From NCBI GenBank assembly GCA_030683995.1, contig JAUXPH010000040.1, positions 1-64,000 of the forward strand: a DNA stretch of 64,000 nt, read 5' to 3'. Positions 55,406-63,932 of this stretch are shown one piece after another; position 1 is the first letter of the stretch; every line of letters begins with the position of its first letter. A model generated the notes under the pieces. That model made no database searches and was not told where the DNA came from. It saw nothing but the letters and a program-made list of their open reading frames with translations. The DNA is from Lutibacter sp. GTDB lineage: Bacteria; Bacteroidota; Bacteroidia; Flavobacteriales; Flavobacteriaceae. The position numbers and the translations under genes were made by a program.

Positions 55406-56830
55406 ATGGACTTAAAAAAGGATAAAAACACTTCGTTTTATTTGTTTATTTCTGTGATTGTCATTGCGGTTTTCCGGTTGATCCTTACGGCTGCAATTCC
55501 ATTACTCGACAAAACAGAATCACGCTACGGTGAAATTGCCAGAATGATGTACGAAACCAAAAATTGGGTGGTGTTGCAAATAGACTACGGAATTCCGTTT
55601 TGGGCAAAACCGCCGCTGTCAACATGGCTTTCTGCTTTAAGTTTTGAAACTTTTGGTGTGAGCGAATTTGCTGTACGGTTTCCTTCCTTTTTATTGGCTA
55701 TTATTTTGCTGGTTGTTCTTGGGAAACTAGCAAAAAAAGAAGGCGTTTCCTTTTATTTGCCTGCTTTTATTTTGTTGACGATGCCCGAATTTCTGATTCA
55801 CACCGGCGTTGTTTCCACCGATAGCGCATTGGCTTTTAGCATTGCGCTGATTATGATTTCCTTTTGGAAAGCGATGCAATATGAAAAATATTCCTTTTGG
55901 AATTATTTGTTTTTTATTGGACTCGGATTGGGTTTTTTGGCAAAAGGACCTATCATTTTGGTGTTAACGGTTCCTCCTATTTTTCTTTGGATATTGCTAC
56001 AAAAAGTACCGCTTAAAACCATTTATTTGAAATTACCGTGGTTTACCGGAATTTTAATTACCGCATTCATTTCGATTCCCTGGTACATTTTGGCAGAAAA
56101 CAGATCGCCAGGATTTTTGAATTATTTTATCGTAGGCGAACATTTTAACCGATTTCTGGTTCCGGGATGGAAAGGCGATTTATATGGCAGCGGGCATTCA
56201 CAACCTCTTGGGATGATTTGGGTGTTTTTGATCGCTTTTGCGTTTCCCTGGATACAAATTGTGTTGTATAAAATTTGGAAAGAAAGAAAAACCGTTTTTA
56301 AGGACAACTATGTCTCCTATTTGGTTTTTTGGCTGTTTTGGACACCCTTATTTTTTACGATTTCAAAAAATATTTTACACACCTATATTCTTCCGGTTAC
56401 CATTCCAATTGGGCTTTTAATGGTGCATTGGTGGAAAAATTATGAAAAGAAAAAAACGATGTTGGTCGTTGGTTCCATTTTCCCGGCAGTGGCCATTTTG
56501 CTGTTTTTTGGCGCTTTTTTAACCGGTAAAATGGATTTTTATATGAATTCCGACAGATATCTTATCGGAAATCAACAAATCGATTTCAACAAAAATGAAG
56601 CGCTTTATTATTGGAAAGACAAATCCTATTCCGGACAGTTTTATTCTAACGGAAAGGCAAAAGCCATTGCCGATACTAAGGAACTGGATTCAGTTTTGGG
56701 AATTACCGGCAAGTCCTTTTTGGTGGTTACCAACAAAAAAATAAAAGACATTCCATCAGAATACAAAGCGCAAATGAAACTTATGGATTCCAATTTTAAA
56801 TCATCCATTTATTTATTGAAACCTGAATAA
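55406..56830 (+). CDS. Family 39 glycosyltransferase (ArnT-like)
   Basis: The 474-residue inner-membrane protein has about 11 hydrophobic segments. The first periplasmic loop carries acidic residues DKTESRYGEIARMMYETKNW and the sequence WAKPPLSTWLSALSF, as in ArnT/PMT-family GT-C enzymes using polyprenyl-phosphate sugar donors. A soluble C-terminal tail follows. Acceptor unknown, perhaps lipid A or a surface glycan. Confidence 0.9.
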   Translation: MDLKKDKNTSFYLFISVIVIAVFRLILTAAIPLLDKTESRYGEIARMMYETKNWVVLQIDYGIPFWAKPPLSTWLSALSFETFGVSEFAVRFPSFLLAIILLVVLGKLAKKEGVSFYLPAFILLTMPEFLIHTGVVSTDSALAFSIALIMISFWKAMQYEKYSFWNYLFFIGLGLGFLAKGPIILVLTVPPIFLWILLQKVPLKTIYLKLPWFTGILITAFISIPWYILAENRSPGFLNYFIVGEHFNRFLVPGWKGDLYGSGHSQPLGMIWVFLIAFAFPWIQIVLYKIWKERKTVFKDNYVSYLVFWLFWTPLFFTISKNILHTYILPVTIPIGLLMVHWWKNYEKKKTMLVVGSIFPAVAILLFFGAFLTGKMDFYMNSDRYLIGNQQIDFNKNEALYYWKDKSYSGQFYSNGKAKAIADTKELDSVLGITGKSFLVVTNKKIKDIPSEYKAQMKLMDSNFKSSIYLLKPE

Positions 56831-57016
56831 ACATCATTTAACGACAAAATATCGTAAAATTTACATAATTTTATTTGAAATATTTTTTCCGATTAAATTT
56901 TTCAAATTTAAAACCGGATTTTGAACTTTAACTAAATGGGCAAAAAAAGTCATCCAAAAATTAAAAACAATACCATTTAAAGCTGCTGAAGAATTACTAA
57001 AATTGGCTCAAAAATA
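56831..57016. other. Gap with an orphan open stretch reaching the next start codon
   Basis: A 30-codon open stretch (56925-57014) ends in TAA at 57015-57017, sharing its last A with the ATG at 57017. It reads as an amphipathic peptide ending in PFKAAEELLKLAQK, but no standard start codon precedes it after the TGA at 56922. It may be a gene remnant or chance. Confidence 0.35.
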
Positions 57017-57730
57017 ATGAAATACGAATTTACCATTATTGTCCCTGTTTACAACGAAGAGGACAATTTAAAACGCGTGGAACAGGAGCTTTCCTACTAT
57101 CTGAAAATTGCGTCAAAAAAAACAAATATTCTATTTGTAAATGACGGTAGCAAGGACAATAGCCAACAATTAATTGAAGAAATTTGTGCCAAAAACCCCG
57201 ATTTCTCTTATATTTCATTTGAACAAAATCGCGGATTAAGCGCAGCCATCGCTGCCGGATTTAAAAATGTGGAGGCTGAATTGGTTGGATATATCGATTC
57301 CGATTTGCAAACTGCCCCAGAGGATTTTAATTTATTACTGGCACATATTGGCGAATTCGATTTGGTTACGGGCGTCAGAACCGGAAGAAAAGATGCATTC
57401 GTAAAAAATATGTCGTCCACAATTGCCAACGGAATCAGGCGTGCTTTTACTGATGATGGAATGGATGATACCGGCTGTCCGCTCAAAGTCATCAAAACAG
57501 AATATGCCAAAAATATTCCGATGTTTAATGGCCTGCACCGTTTTTTGCCTGCGATGATTTTATTGCAAAACGGCAAAATAAAACAAATTCCTGTGCAACA
57601 TTTTCCAAGAATTGCAGGTGTGGCAAAATATGGCTTGTGGAATCGGTTGGTCGGTCCGCTCATCGATTGTTTTGCGTATTTATGGATGAAGAAAAAATAC
57701 TTGAATTATAAAATAGCTAAAAAAGGCTAA
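57017..57730 (+). CDS. Family 2 glycosyltransferase (ArnC-like)
   Basis: The 237-residue enzyme has EFTIIVPVYNEEDNLKRVEQ, LFVNDGSKDNSQ, YIDSDLQTAPEDF and GMDDTGCPLKVIKTEYA, with HRFLPAMILLQNG before the C-terminus. It resembles undecaprenyl-phosphate sugar transferases but lacks the two C-terminal membrane helices, which the following LAB_N gene may supply. Stop and next ATG overlap (TAATG), so translation is coupled. Confidence 0.92.
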   Translation: MKYEFTIIVPVYNEEDNLKRVEQELSYYLKIASKKTNILFVNDGSKDNSQQLIEEICAKNPDFSYISFEQNRGLSAAIAAGFKNVEAELVGYIDSDLQTAPEDFNLLLAHIGEFDLVTGVRTGRKDAFVKNMSSTIANGIRRAFTDDGMDDTGCPLKVIKTEYAKNIPMFNGLHRFLPAMILLQNGKIKQIPVQHFPRIAGVAKYGLWNRLVGPLIDCFAYLWMKKKYLNYKIAKKG

Positions 57731-58383
57731 TGAGCAACTGGATAATTTACGGTATCGGATTTTTGGCGCAGCTGATATTTTCGGGCAGACTTATATTGCA
57801 ATGGATTTTATCAGAAAAAAGCAAAAAAGTGCTGACGCCTACCATTTTTTGGAAATTGAGTTTATTTGCCTCTTTTCTTTTATTTGTATACGGCTATTTG
57901 CGCGAGGATTTCGCGATTATGTTGGGACAGGCGCTCACCTATTTCATTTATATCCGAAATTTACAACTGCAGGGAGAATGGAAAAAAGCACCGATATGGA
58001 TGCGATTTTTCTTGTGGATTTTTCCGTTGCTTATTGTGATTTACTATTTCAACAACAACACTTATGATTTGGCCAAGTTGCTGAAAAATGAAAACATTCC
58101 GCTTTGGTTGTTGGCTTTGGGAATAATTGCACAAACAGGCTTTGCCCTTCGTTTTGTGTACCAATGGATCTATTCAGAAAAAAATAAAGAATCATCTTTG
58201 CCTTTCGGATTTTGGCTGTTGAGTTTTATTGGCTCCATATTGATTTTAATTTATGCAATAATACGGAGAGATCCCGTTTTATTTATTGGCCATATGATGG
58301 GCTCGGTCATTTATTTCAGAAATCTTTTTTTATTAAAAAAGGAAAATATGACTAACCTTCAAAAGTTAAGAAATGATGATTAA
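57730..58383 (+). CDS. Membrane protein with two LAB_N domains
   Basis: The 217-residue protein is an internal duplication. The first half has GIGFLAQLIFSGRLILQWIL and MLGQALTYFIYIRNLQL; the second has ALGIIAQTGFALRFVYQWIY and FIGHMMGSVIYFRNLFLL. Each half matches the lipid-A-disaccharide synthase N-terminal (LAB_N) membrane domain, here without the LpxB catalytic part. It overlaps both neighbours (1 and 11 bases) and probably works with the flanking GT2 and GT39 proteins as a lipid-linked sugar carrier or flippase; that role is inferred. Confidence 0.88.
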   Translation: MSNWIIYGIGFLAQLIFSGRLILQWILSEKSKKVLTPTIFWKLSLFASFLLFVYGYLREDFAIMLGQALTYFIYIRNLQLQGEWKKAPIWMRFFLWIFPLLIVIYYFNNNTYDLAKLLKNENIPLWLLALGIIAQTGFALRFVYQWIYSEKNKESSLPFGFWLLSFIGSILILIYAIIRRDPVLFIGHMMGSVIYFRNLFLLKKENMTNLQKLRNDD

Positions 58384-60001
58384 AATCTTTGAAAAATATC
58401 CACTGGCCTTATTGTCGAGCGTTGTTTTGCTAATGCTCCTGATTCATTTGGAAGTGCCAAACATCACCATTATGGAAGCCCGTAATTTTATTACGGCACG
58501 CGAAATGGTTCAGGACAATCATTGGTTACTGACCACCATGAATGGTGAAGCACGCTATCAAAAACCGCCGCTGCCAACTTGGTTAACGGCAATTTCAGGG
58601 TTGATTTTTGGCATCAACAATGTTTGGGCCTTAAGGCTTCCGGCGGCATTGATGGTATTGTTTTCGGGTGTTTTCATTTATTATTTATCCTTAAAATTAA
58701 TGCTTTCTAAAATTCAAAGCATCAATAACAGTTTGATTTTGGTGACTTCATTTTATATTTTCGCCATTATTATTGAAGCGCCCTGGGATATATTTGCGCA
58801 CGGATTTATGCTTGCCGGACTCTATTTTTTGTTTCTCTTTTTTGAAGAAAAATTGTCGCTATGGAAAAACGCTTTATTGGCTGCTTTTTTTATTGGATTG
58901 TCTGTAATGAGTAAAGGGCCGGTTTCTTTGTTTGCCGTATTTTTGCCATTTTTGATTTCCTACGGAATTGTTTTTAAATTTAAAGATTTCAAAACAAAAT
59001 TTCTGCCATTCATAGGTTTTGTACTATTATTATTAATTATTGGCGGCTGGTGGTTTGCGTATGTGCGATTGGCCGATCCCGAGGCCTTTTTGAAAATTGC
59101 CACAAAAGAAACCGAAAATTGGAGCAACTACAACATCAAACCATTTTATTACTATTGGAACTTTTTTCTTCAATCGGGTTTATGGGCAATTCCGGCATTC
59201 ACAAGTTTGTTGTTTCCTTATTTGATCAAGCGCGTTGAACATAAAAAAGCCTATCAATTCTCTTTTTGGTGGACGATAGCCGCCGTTGTTTTACTTTCTC
59301 TGATTCCAGAAAAAAAGGCGCGCTATTTGGTTCCTGCCCTCATTCCGCTGGCAATCAACACTGGGTTTTATATTCATTATTTATTCAACAATTTTTCTGG
59401 ATTAAAACGAAAAACAGAAACAATTCCGGTTTATTTCAATTTCGGATTGATTGCCGTTATGAGCCTCTCCGTTCCGTTTGCATTATTCTTAGTGTTGAAA
59501 GACGGGCTGCAAAACCAACTTTTTAGTTATGCATTAACTTCATTGGCAACACTTTTAACAGGAATTTTACTGATAAGAAATTTGTATTTAAAAAAATTTC
59601 AAAATATATTTTATTTAACCATTTTGTATGTGGTTTCGTTAGCGGTATTCGGATTGCCGCTGTCAAAAAGCATCACTAAAAATGAAGCTCATAAATCCAT
59701 TAATGACTTGCATCAATTTGAAAAAAAAGAACACATTATTAGCTACTCCATAGGGGAAACGGCACCGGAAATGCTTTGGGAATACAATGGAATTATAAAA
59801 AATATTTATAATAATAAGTCTTTAGAAATACCTTTTGAGCCAAATTTTGGCCTGCTGCTAATGCCTAAAGATGTTGAAATTATGACCTCACAATTGGGTC
59901 CAGATTATCATTTAAAGCTTGTTGAAACTTATAATTTAAATTTTGGCTCAAAAAGCAAGGAACGATTGATCAGGGAATTTTATTTAGTGTCAAAAAAATA
60001 G
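58373..60001 (+). CDS. Family 39 glycosyltransferase (ArnT-like), second copy
   Basis: The 542-residue GT-C membrane protein has IMEARNFITAREMVQDNHWL in its first periplasmic loop and RYQKPPLPTWLTAISG, plus about 12 hydrophobic segments. It is the same architecture as the protein at 55406 but diverged, so the cluster encodes two different acceptor- or donor-specific enzymes. It overlaps the LAB_N gene by 11 bases. Confidence 0.9.
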   Translation: MMIKIFEKYPLALLSSVVLLMLLIHLEVPNITIMEARNFITAREMVQDNHWLLTTMNGEARYQKPPLPTWLTAISGLIFGINNVWALRLPAALMVLFSGVFIYYLSLKLMLSKIQSINNSLILVTSFYIFAIIIEAPWDIFAHGFMLAGLYFLFLFFEEKLSLWKNALLAAFFIGLSVMSKGPVSLFAVFLPFLISYGIVFKFKDFKTKFLPFIGFVLLLLIIGGWWFAYVRLADPEAFLKIATKETENWSNYNIKPFYYYWNFFLQSGLWAIPAFTSLLFPYLIKRVEHKKAYQFSFWWTIAAVVLLSLIPEKKARYLVPALIPLAINTGFYIHYLFNNFSGLKRKTETIPVYFNFGLIAVMSLSVPFALFLVLKDGLQNQLFSYALTSLATLLTGILLIRNLYLKKFQNIFYLTILYVVSLAVFGLPLSKSITKNEAHKSINDLHQFEKKEHIISYSIGETAPEMLWEYNGIIKNIYNNKSLEIPFEPNFGLLLMPKDVEIMTSQLGPDYHLKLVETYNLNFGSKSKERLIREFYLVSKK

Positions 60002-60051
60002 TACTTTTAACCAATACAATAAACACAAAGAAAATCAAAATACAAGCATTT

Positions 60052-60723
60052 ATGAAAACACTCACCACCATTGATAAAGTCGCCTATTTATTTTTAATCG
60101 TCATATTCGCATTGGGAATTTACTTTGCAAAAACAGATCTTACCTTTTTTGATGAAGTTTACACTCGTGAAGATGGACTCATTGAATTTGCATCCGCTTT
60201 ATTTCTATTGGCTTCAAGTTTGCTTTTATTGTTTCGATTTTTCAAACTTTTTAAACAAAAAGCGTTTTTTTGGAAAGTTGGAATTTTAGCGATGGCCGTT
60301 GTTTTCTTTTTTGGCGCAGGTGAAGAAATTTCTTGGGGGCAACGCATTTTAAATATGGAATCTTCCCAATATTTTATAGAAAACAATGCGCAAGGAGAAA
60401 CCAATTTACACAATTTGGTGGTTGGCGAAACCAAAATAAACAAGTTAATTTTTAGTCAGATTTTAACGGCTGTTTTAATTATTTATTTAATTATTGCGCC
60501 TTTTTTGTACAGAATGTTTGGGTGGTTTAAAAACTTGGCCAACAAATTTGCGGTGCCAATTGTGCAATGGCATCATACCATTGCGTTTTTAATTGGAACA
60601 GGATTGTTATTATTTATCACTTCAACCAGAAAGTGGGAAATTTATGAATTTGCTTTCAGTGTTATTTTCTTGCTGATATTTTTAAATCCTTTCAACAAAG
60701 AAATTTACAAGGCTAAACGATAA
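60052..60723 (+). CDS. Membrane protein with GEEISWGQR motif, unknown function
   Basis: The 223-residue inner-membrane protein has about six hydrophobic segments. A conserved-looking GAGEEISWGQRIL sits at the end of the third segment, followed by GETNLHNLVVGET in a loop and VQWHHTIAFLIGTG in a later segment. Polar residues clustered inside membrane segments suggest an enzyme or transporter active site. Similar proteins occur beside glycosyltransferases, but no function is established. It overlaps the convergent PAP2 gene by 11 bases. Confidence 0.8.
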   Translation: MKTLTTIDKVAYLFLIVIFALGIYFAKTDLTFFDEVYTREDGLIEFASALFLLASSLLLLFRFFKLFKQKAFFWKVGILAMAVVFFFGAGEEISWGQRILNMESSQYFIENNAQGETNLHNLVVGETKINKLIFSQILTAVLIIYLIIAPFLYRMFGWFKNLANKFAVPIVQWHHTIAFLIGTGLLLFITSTRKWEIYEFAFSVIFLLIFLNPFNKEIYKAKR

Positions 60724-61282
60724 ACTTTTTTAAAAATGCCTTAAAAAAAGTATAAAACAATATGCCATAAATAAGGCCGATGAGTATTCCCGTAACAACA
60801 TCCAAAGGAAAATGAACACCTAAATAAATACGGCTATAGGAAACCGATATTGCCCACATTACGAGAATTGGAAATAAATAGTTTAATTTATTTCTGAAAA
60901 GGAACCCAAAAAACATCGCGATTGCCATTGAATTGGCGGCGTGCGCAGAAAAATAGCCATACAAACCGCCGCAACGGTTACCCACCAATCGAATTAAATC
61001 GGCAATATTTTCATTGTGGCAAGGACGCAATCGTTTAAATCCATATTTAAATAAATTGCTGGTTTGGTCTGATGCCGCAATCAGCAAAACCACAAAAATT
61101 ACCGCAACAAAAGTTTTCTTGAATCCGAATTGTCTGTAGGTGAAATAAAGCAACAACACATACAACGGAATGGCACTGAACTTATTCGACATAAACAGCC
61201 AAAAGCCATCCCATTGGGTTGTTCCTAAATTGTTTAGGTAAATGAGCAATTCAATGTCTTTTTCAATAAGTTGGTCAATCAT
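60713..61282 (-). CDS. PAP2-family phosphatase
   Basis: The 189-residue membrane phosphatase has the three PAP2 motifs: KYGFKRLRP (KxxxxxxRP), YFSAHAANSM (SxH region) and SRIYLGVHFPLDVVTG (SRxxxxxHxxxD). It could dephosphorylate undecaprenyl pyrophosphate or lipid A. The adjacent glycosylation genes make recycling of a polyprenyl carrier attractive, though the gene is on the opposite strand. Confidence 0.92.
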   Translation of the reverse strand: MIDQLIEKDIELLIYLNNLGTTQWDGFWLFMSNKFSAIPLYVLLLYFTYRQFGFKKTFVAVIFVVLLIAASDQTSNLFKYGFKRLRPCHNENIADLIRLVGNRCGGLYGYFSAHAANSMAIAMFFGFLFRNKLNYLFPILVMWAISVSYSRIYLGVHFPLDVVTGILIGLIYGILFYTFFKAFLKKFIV

Positions 61283-61306
61283 TGGATTGCGCTAATTATT
61301 TATACA

Positions 61307-62410
61307 TTAATTGGCCATTTCAACCAATTCCAATTCAAACACCAAATTGGTATCTGGCGGAATCACATTCCCGGCACCTTGCGCGCCGTAACCCAAATGA
61401 AAAGGCACAAAAAGTATGGCTTTATCGCCTATTCTCATTTTTTGCAAACCTTCCTTAAATCCAGCTATTAAGCGTGCATCCGGTCCGTAAATGGTGGTAA
61501 AAGGCGCATAGCCGTTTTGTTTGTCTCGCGCTTCATCATAAGTTCCGTAAGCCATTGCTACTTCCTTAAAACTGGTGTCAAACAGACTTCCATCCGTAAA
61601 ATAACCTGCATAATTCACCTTTACATTGCTTCCTTTTGGAGGGAAATCACCTTTTTTAGTTTCAGTAATCACCAATTTTAAACCGGAAGGCAATAAAGGT
61701 GCTTCATCTAAATACTTGGTTATTTTTGCCAATGTAGCCATTTTGGCTTGTTGAATTTTTTCTTCTTTCTCTTTTATAGCCTGCTGGTACTTTTCATAAT
61801 ACGAAGTAAAGGCCATTTGCGCATCAAATTTTTTGGCGACTTTTCCAATAGTGATAATTTCAATATTTCTGATGGTGTCATTTTGCATAATGGAATCAAC
61901 CACCGACTGTCCTGCAACCACATTCCCAAATACGGTATGTTTGCCGTCTAACCAGGAAGTTTCTTTGTGTGTGATAAAAAACTGGCTTCCGTTTGTTGCC
62001 GGGCCCGAATTTGCCATCGATAAAATACCTGCTCTGTTGTGTTTCAACAAAAGATTTCCCAAGCTGTCTTTAGGAAACTCATCGCTAAATTTATAGCCTG
62101 GATCGCCTTCTCCCGTGCCCAAAGGATCACCGCTTTGAATCATAAAATCCTTAATGACCCTATGAAAAATAATGCCATTGTAATACTTTTTTCCTTTTTT
62201 TGCGCCAACAACATACGGATTTGTACCCATAGCCAACGAAACAAAATTAGCCACCGTTACCGGTGTTTTTTCAAATTCGAGTTTCAACAAAATATCCCCT
62301 TTATTGGTTTCCATATTTGCATATAAACCATCACCCAAGTCGGCATATTTAGTTGGCTTACAAGAAATTACAAATAATGACAATAAAATTATAATGATTT
62401 TGGCTTTCAT
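61307..62410 (-). CDS. Peptidyl-prolyl isomerase lipoprotein: cyclophilin-FKBP fusion
   Basis: The 367-residue protein starts at ATG 62410 (MKAKIIIILLSLFVISCKP), a lipoprotein signal with Cys17. An upstream ATG in the open frame gives no signal sequence. Residues about 25-215 are a cyclophilin (FHRVIKDFMIQSGDPLGTGE, NSGPATNGSQFFI, WLDGKHTVFGNV). A charged helix (KYQQAIKEKEEKIQQAKMAT) links it to an FKBP domain (PPKGSNVKVNYAGYFTDGSLFD). Both isomerase folds in one envelope protein imply a chaperone for secreted proteins. Confidence 0.93.
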   Translation of the reverse strand: MKAKIIIILLSLFVISCKPTKYADLGDGLYANMETNKGDILLKLEFEKTPVTVANFVSLAMGTNPYVVGAKKGKKYYNGIIFHRVIKDFMIQSGDPLGTGEGDPGYKFSDEFPKDSLGNLLLKHNRAGILSMANSGPATNGSQFFITHKETSWLDGKHTVFGNVVAGQSVVDSIMQNDTIRNIEIITIGKVAKKFDAQMAFTSYYEKYQQAIKEKEEKIQQAKMATLAKITKYLDEAPLLPSGLKLVITETKKGDFPPKGSNVKVNYAGYFTDGSLFDTSFKEVAMAYGTYDEARDKQNGYAPFTTIYGPDARLIAGFKEGLQKMRIGDKAILFVPFHLGYGAQGAGNVIPPDTNLVFELELVEMAN

Positions 62411-62586
62411 TTGAGTTATATTTTTTTTATATGGGCGCACAATGTTTTAAATTTGTTTACAAGTTTCACTCCACCTAAGGTTTTTACAAACAGCTTTTTT
62501 TGTTTATTTTAAATGTAAATATAATTTGTTTGTTTATACAATCACCAAATTAATTTTATAATTTAAACTGTATGTTACAAATAATT

Positions 62587-62626
62587 AAAATGCCCTTTTA
62601 AACATATCGCTTTAAAAGGGCATTTT
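62587..62626 (-). terminator. Terminator after the FKBP gene
   Basis: AAAATGCCCTTTTAAA / TTTAAAAGGGCATTTT forms a near-perfect hairpin 44 bases after the FKBP stop codon on the minus strand. Confidence 0.8.
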
Positions 62627-62670
62627 ATTTGTTTATGTTTTACAAATCAACAATGCAAAACTTATAGGTT

Positions 62671-63399
62671 TTATTTTTTTATTTCCAACAATTCAACTTC
62701 AAAAATTAAAGTTGCAAATGGTTTAATTGGTCCGCCTTCACGTGGTGTTGCGCCGTATGCCAAATCTTGAGGAATAAAAAACTTGTATTTTGAACCAACA
62801 CTCATTAATTGAAGTCCTTCAGTCCATCCTTTAATAACTCTGTTTACCGGAAATTCTGCTGGCTCTTTTCTCTCAACTGAACTATCGAATACAGTACCAT
62901 CGATTAAAGTTCCGTGATAATGAACTTTTACGGTTGAAGTTTCTGAAGGCTTTTCACCTTTTCCTTCTTTTAGCACAATGTATTGCAAGCCGCTTGGAGT
63001 AACTTGAACGCCACTGGCTGTTTTATTTGCTTCTAAAAATTTAACACCTTCAGCTTTTACATCAGCAAATTCAGTTTCCATTCTTTTTTCCATCTCTTCT
63101 TGTTGTTTTTTCATAGCTTCTTCTTGCTTTTTTTGAAAAAACGCCCTTAAGATTGGTTCTGTATTTTCAACAGTTATAAGAATGTTTGTGGAATCCAATC
63201 CATTCATTACGCCTTGAATAAAAAGGTCTTTGCTGATTTCAGGAAAATTGGCCTTTAATTTACTTGAGATGTCTATTCCTAAGGCATAGCTCACTGTATC
63301 CACTTCGGTTTTTAACGATTTTTGTGTGGCTCCCTTATTGTTACAGGACACCATTGATAAAATTATTGTAATTACTGCTAAAATTTTAATTGCTTTCAT
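62671..63399 (-). CDS. FKBP-type peptidyl-prolyl isomerase lipoprotein
   Basis: The 242-residue protein has a lipoprotein signal ([21 protein letters not shown]). An N-terminal dimerisation-like region ([20 protein letters not shown]) and a Lys/Glu-rich helix ([19 protein letters not shown]) precede the FKBP domain ([50 protein letters not shown]), the FkpA/Mip arrangement. Its ATG overlaps the gldI stop by four bases (ATGA). Confidence 0.95.
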   Translation of the reverse strand: MKAIKILAVITIILSMVSCNNKGATQKSLKTEVDTVSYALGIDISSKLKANFPEISKDLFIQGVMNGLDSTNILITVENTEPILRAFFQKKQEEAMKKQQEEMEKRMETEFADVKAEGVKFLEANKTASGVQVTPSGLQYIVLKEGKGEKPSETSTVKVHYHGTLIDGTVFDSSVERKEPAEFPVNRVIKGWTEGLQLMSVGSKYKFFIPQDLAYGATPREGGPIKPFATLIFEVELLEIKK

Positions 63400-63932
63400 T
63401 TTTTCTTATTGATTTTAATTAATTGAACTTTAAATATTAATGGTTGATTTATTGCTATTTTATTGTCATCTCCTAAGTATCCATAAACTTTATGAGATGG
63501 AAACAGAAAAGTTGCCTCATCTCCGGCGCCCATCAGTTTTAATCCGTTTCTCAAGCCTTCAATGATTTCTTGTTTGTCAATGATATAAGTTTTTTCCCCT
63601 ATTTCTTCGGTACTGTAAATTTGGGTATTATGAATATCATAGACTGCAAATGTATAAAAAACTTGGTCTCCAATTTCAGGTAAATTTCTTATGGCGTTTT
63701 TTTGATTAAAGGTGTACCAAAATCCGTTTGGAGAAGCAAAATATTCCGTAAGAGAATCTTTTTCCATGAAAGCGGCAAAAGCTTTTTCTTCATTTTCGTT
63801 CATTGTTTTATTGAACATCACAGATTCCTTTAAAAAAGTGCTCGTTTTTCTTAAAACAGGTTTACGCGGAATGGGGTTTACGCATGAAACCATCAAAATT
63901 AGAAAAATATAAAGAAAATAATTATTCTTCAT
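63396..63932 (-). CDS. gldI: Gliding motility lipoprotein GldI (FKBP-type)
   Basis: GldI is a flavobacterial lipoprotein required for gliding motility and type IX secretion. The 178-residue protein has a lipoprotein signal ([14 protein letters not shown]), the GldI region [11 protein letters not shown]...[16 protein letters not shown], and an FKBP core ([37 protein letters not shown]). Several FKBP active-site aromatic residues seem changed, as known for GldI. It is translationally coupled to the downstream FKBP gene and overlaps the upstream gene. Confidence 0.9.
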   Translation of the reverse strand: MKNNYFLYIFLILMVSCVNPIPRKPVLRKTSTFLKESVMFNKTMNENEEKAFAAFMEKDSLTEYFASPNGFWYTFNQKNAIRNLPEIGDQVFYTFAVYDIHNTQIYSTEEIGEKTYIIDKQEIIEGLRNGLKLMGAGDEATFLFPSHKVYGYLGDDNKIAINQPLIFKVQLIKINKKK

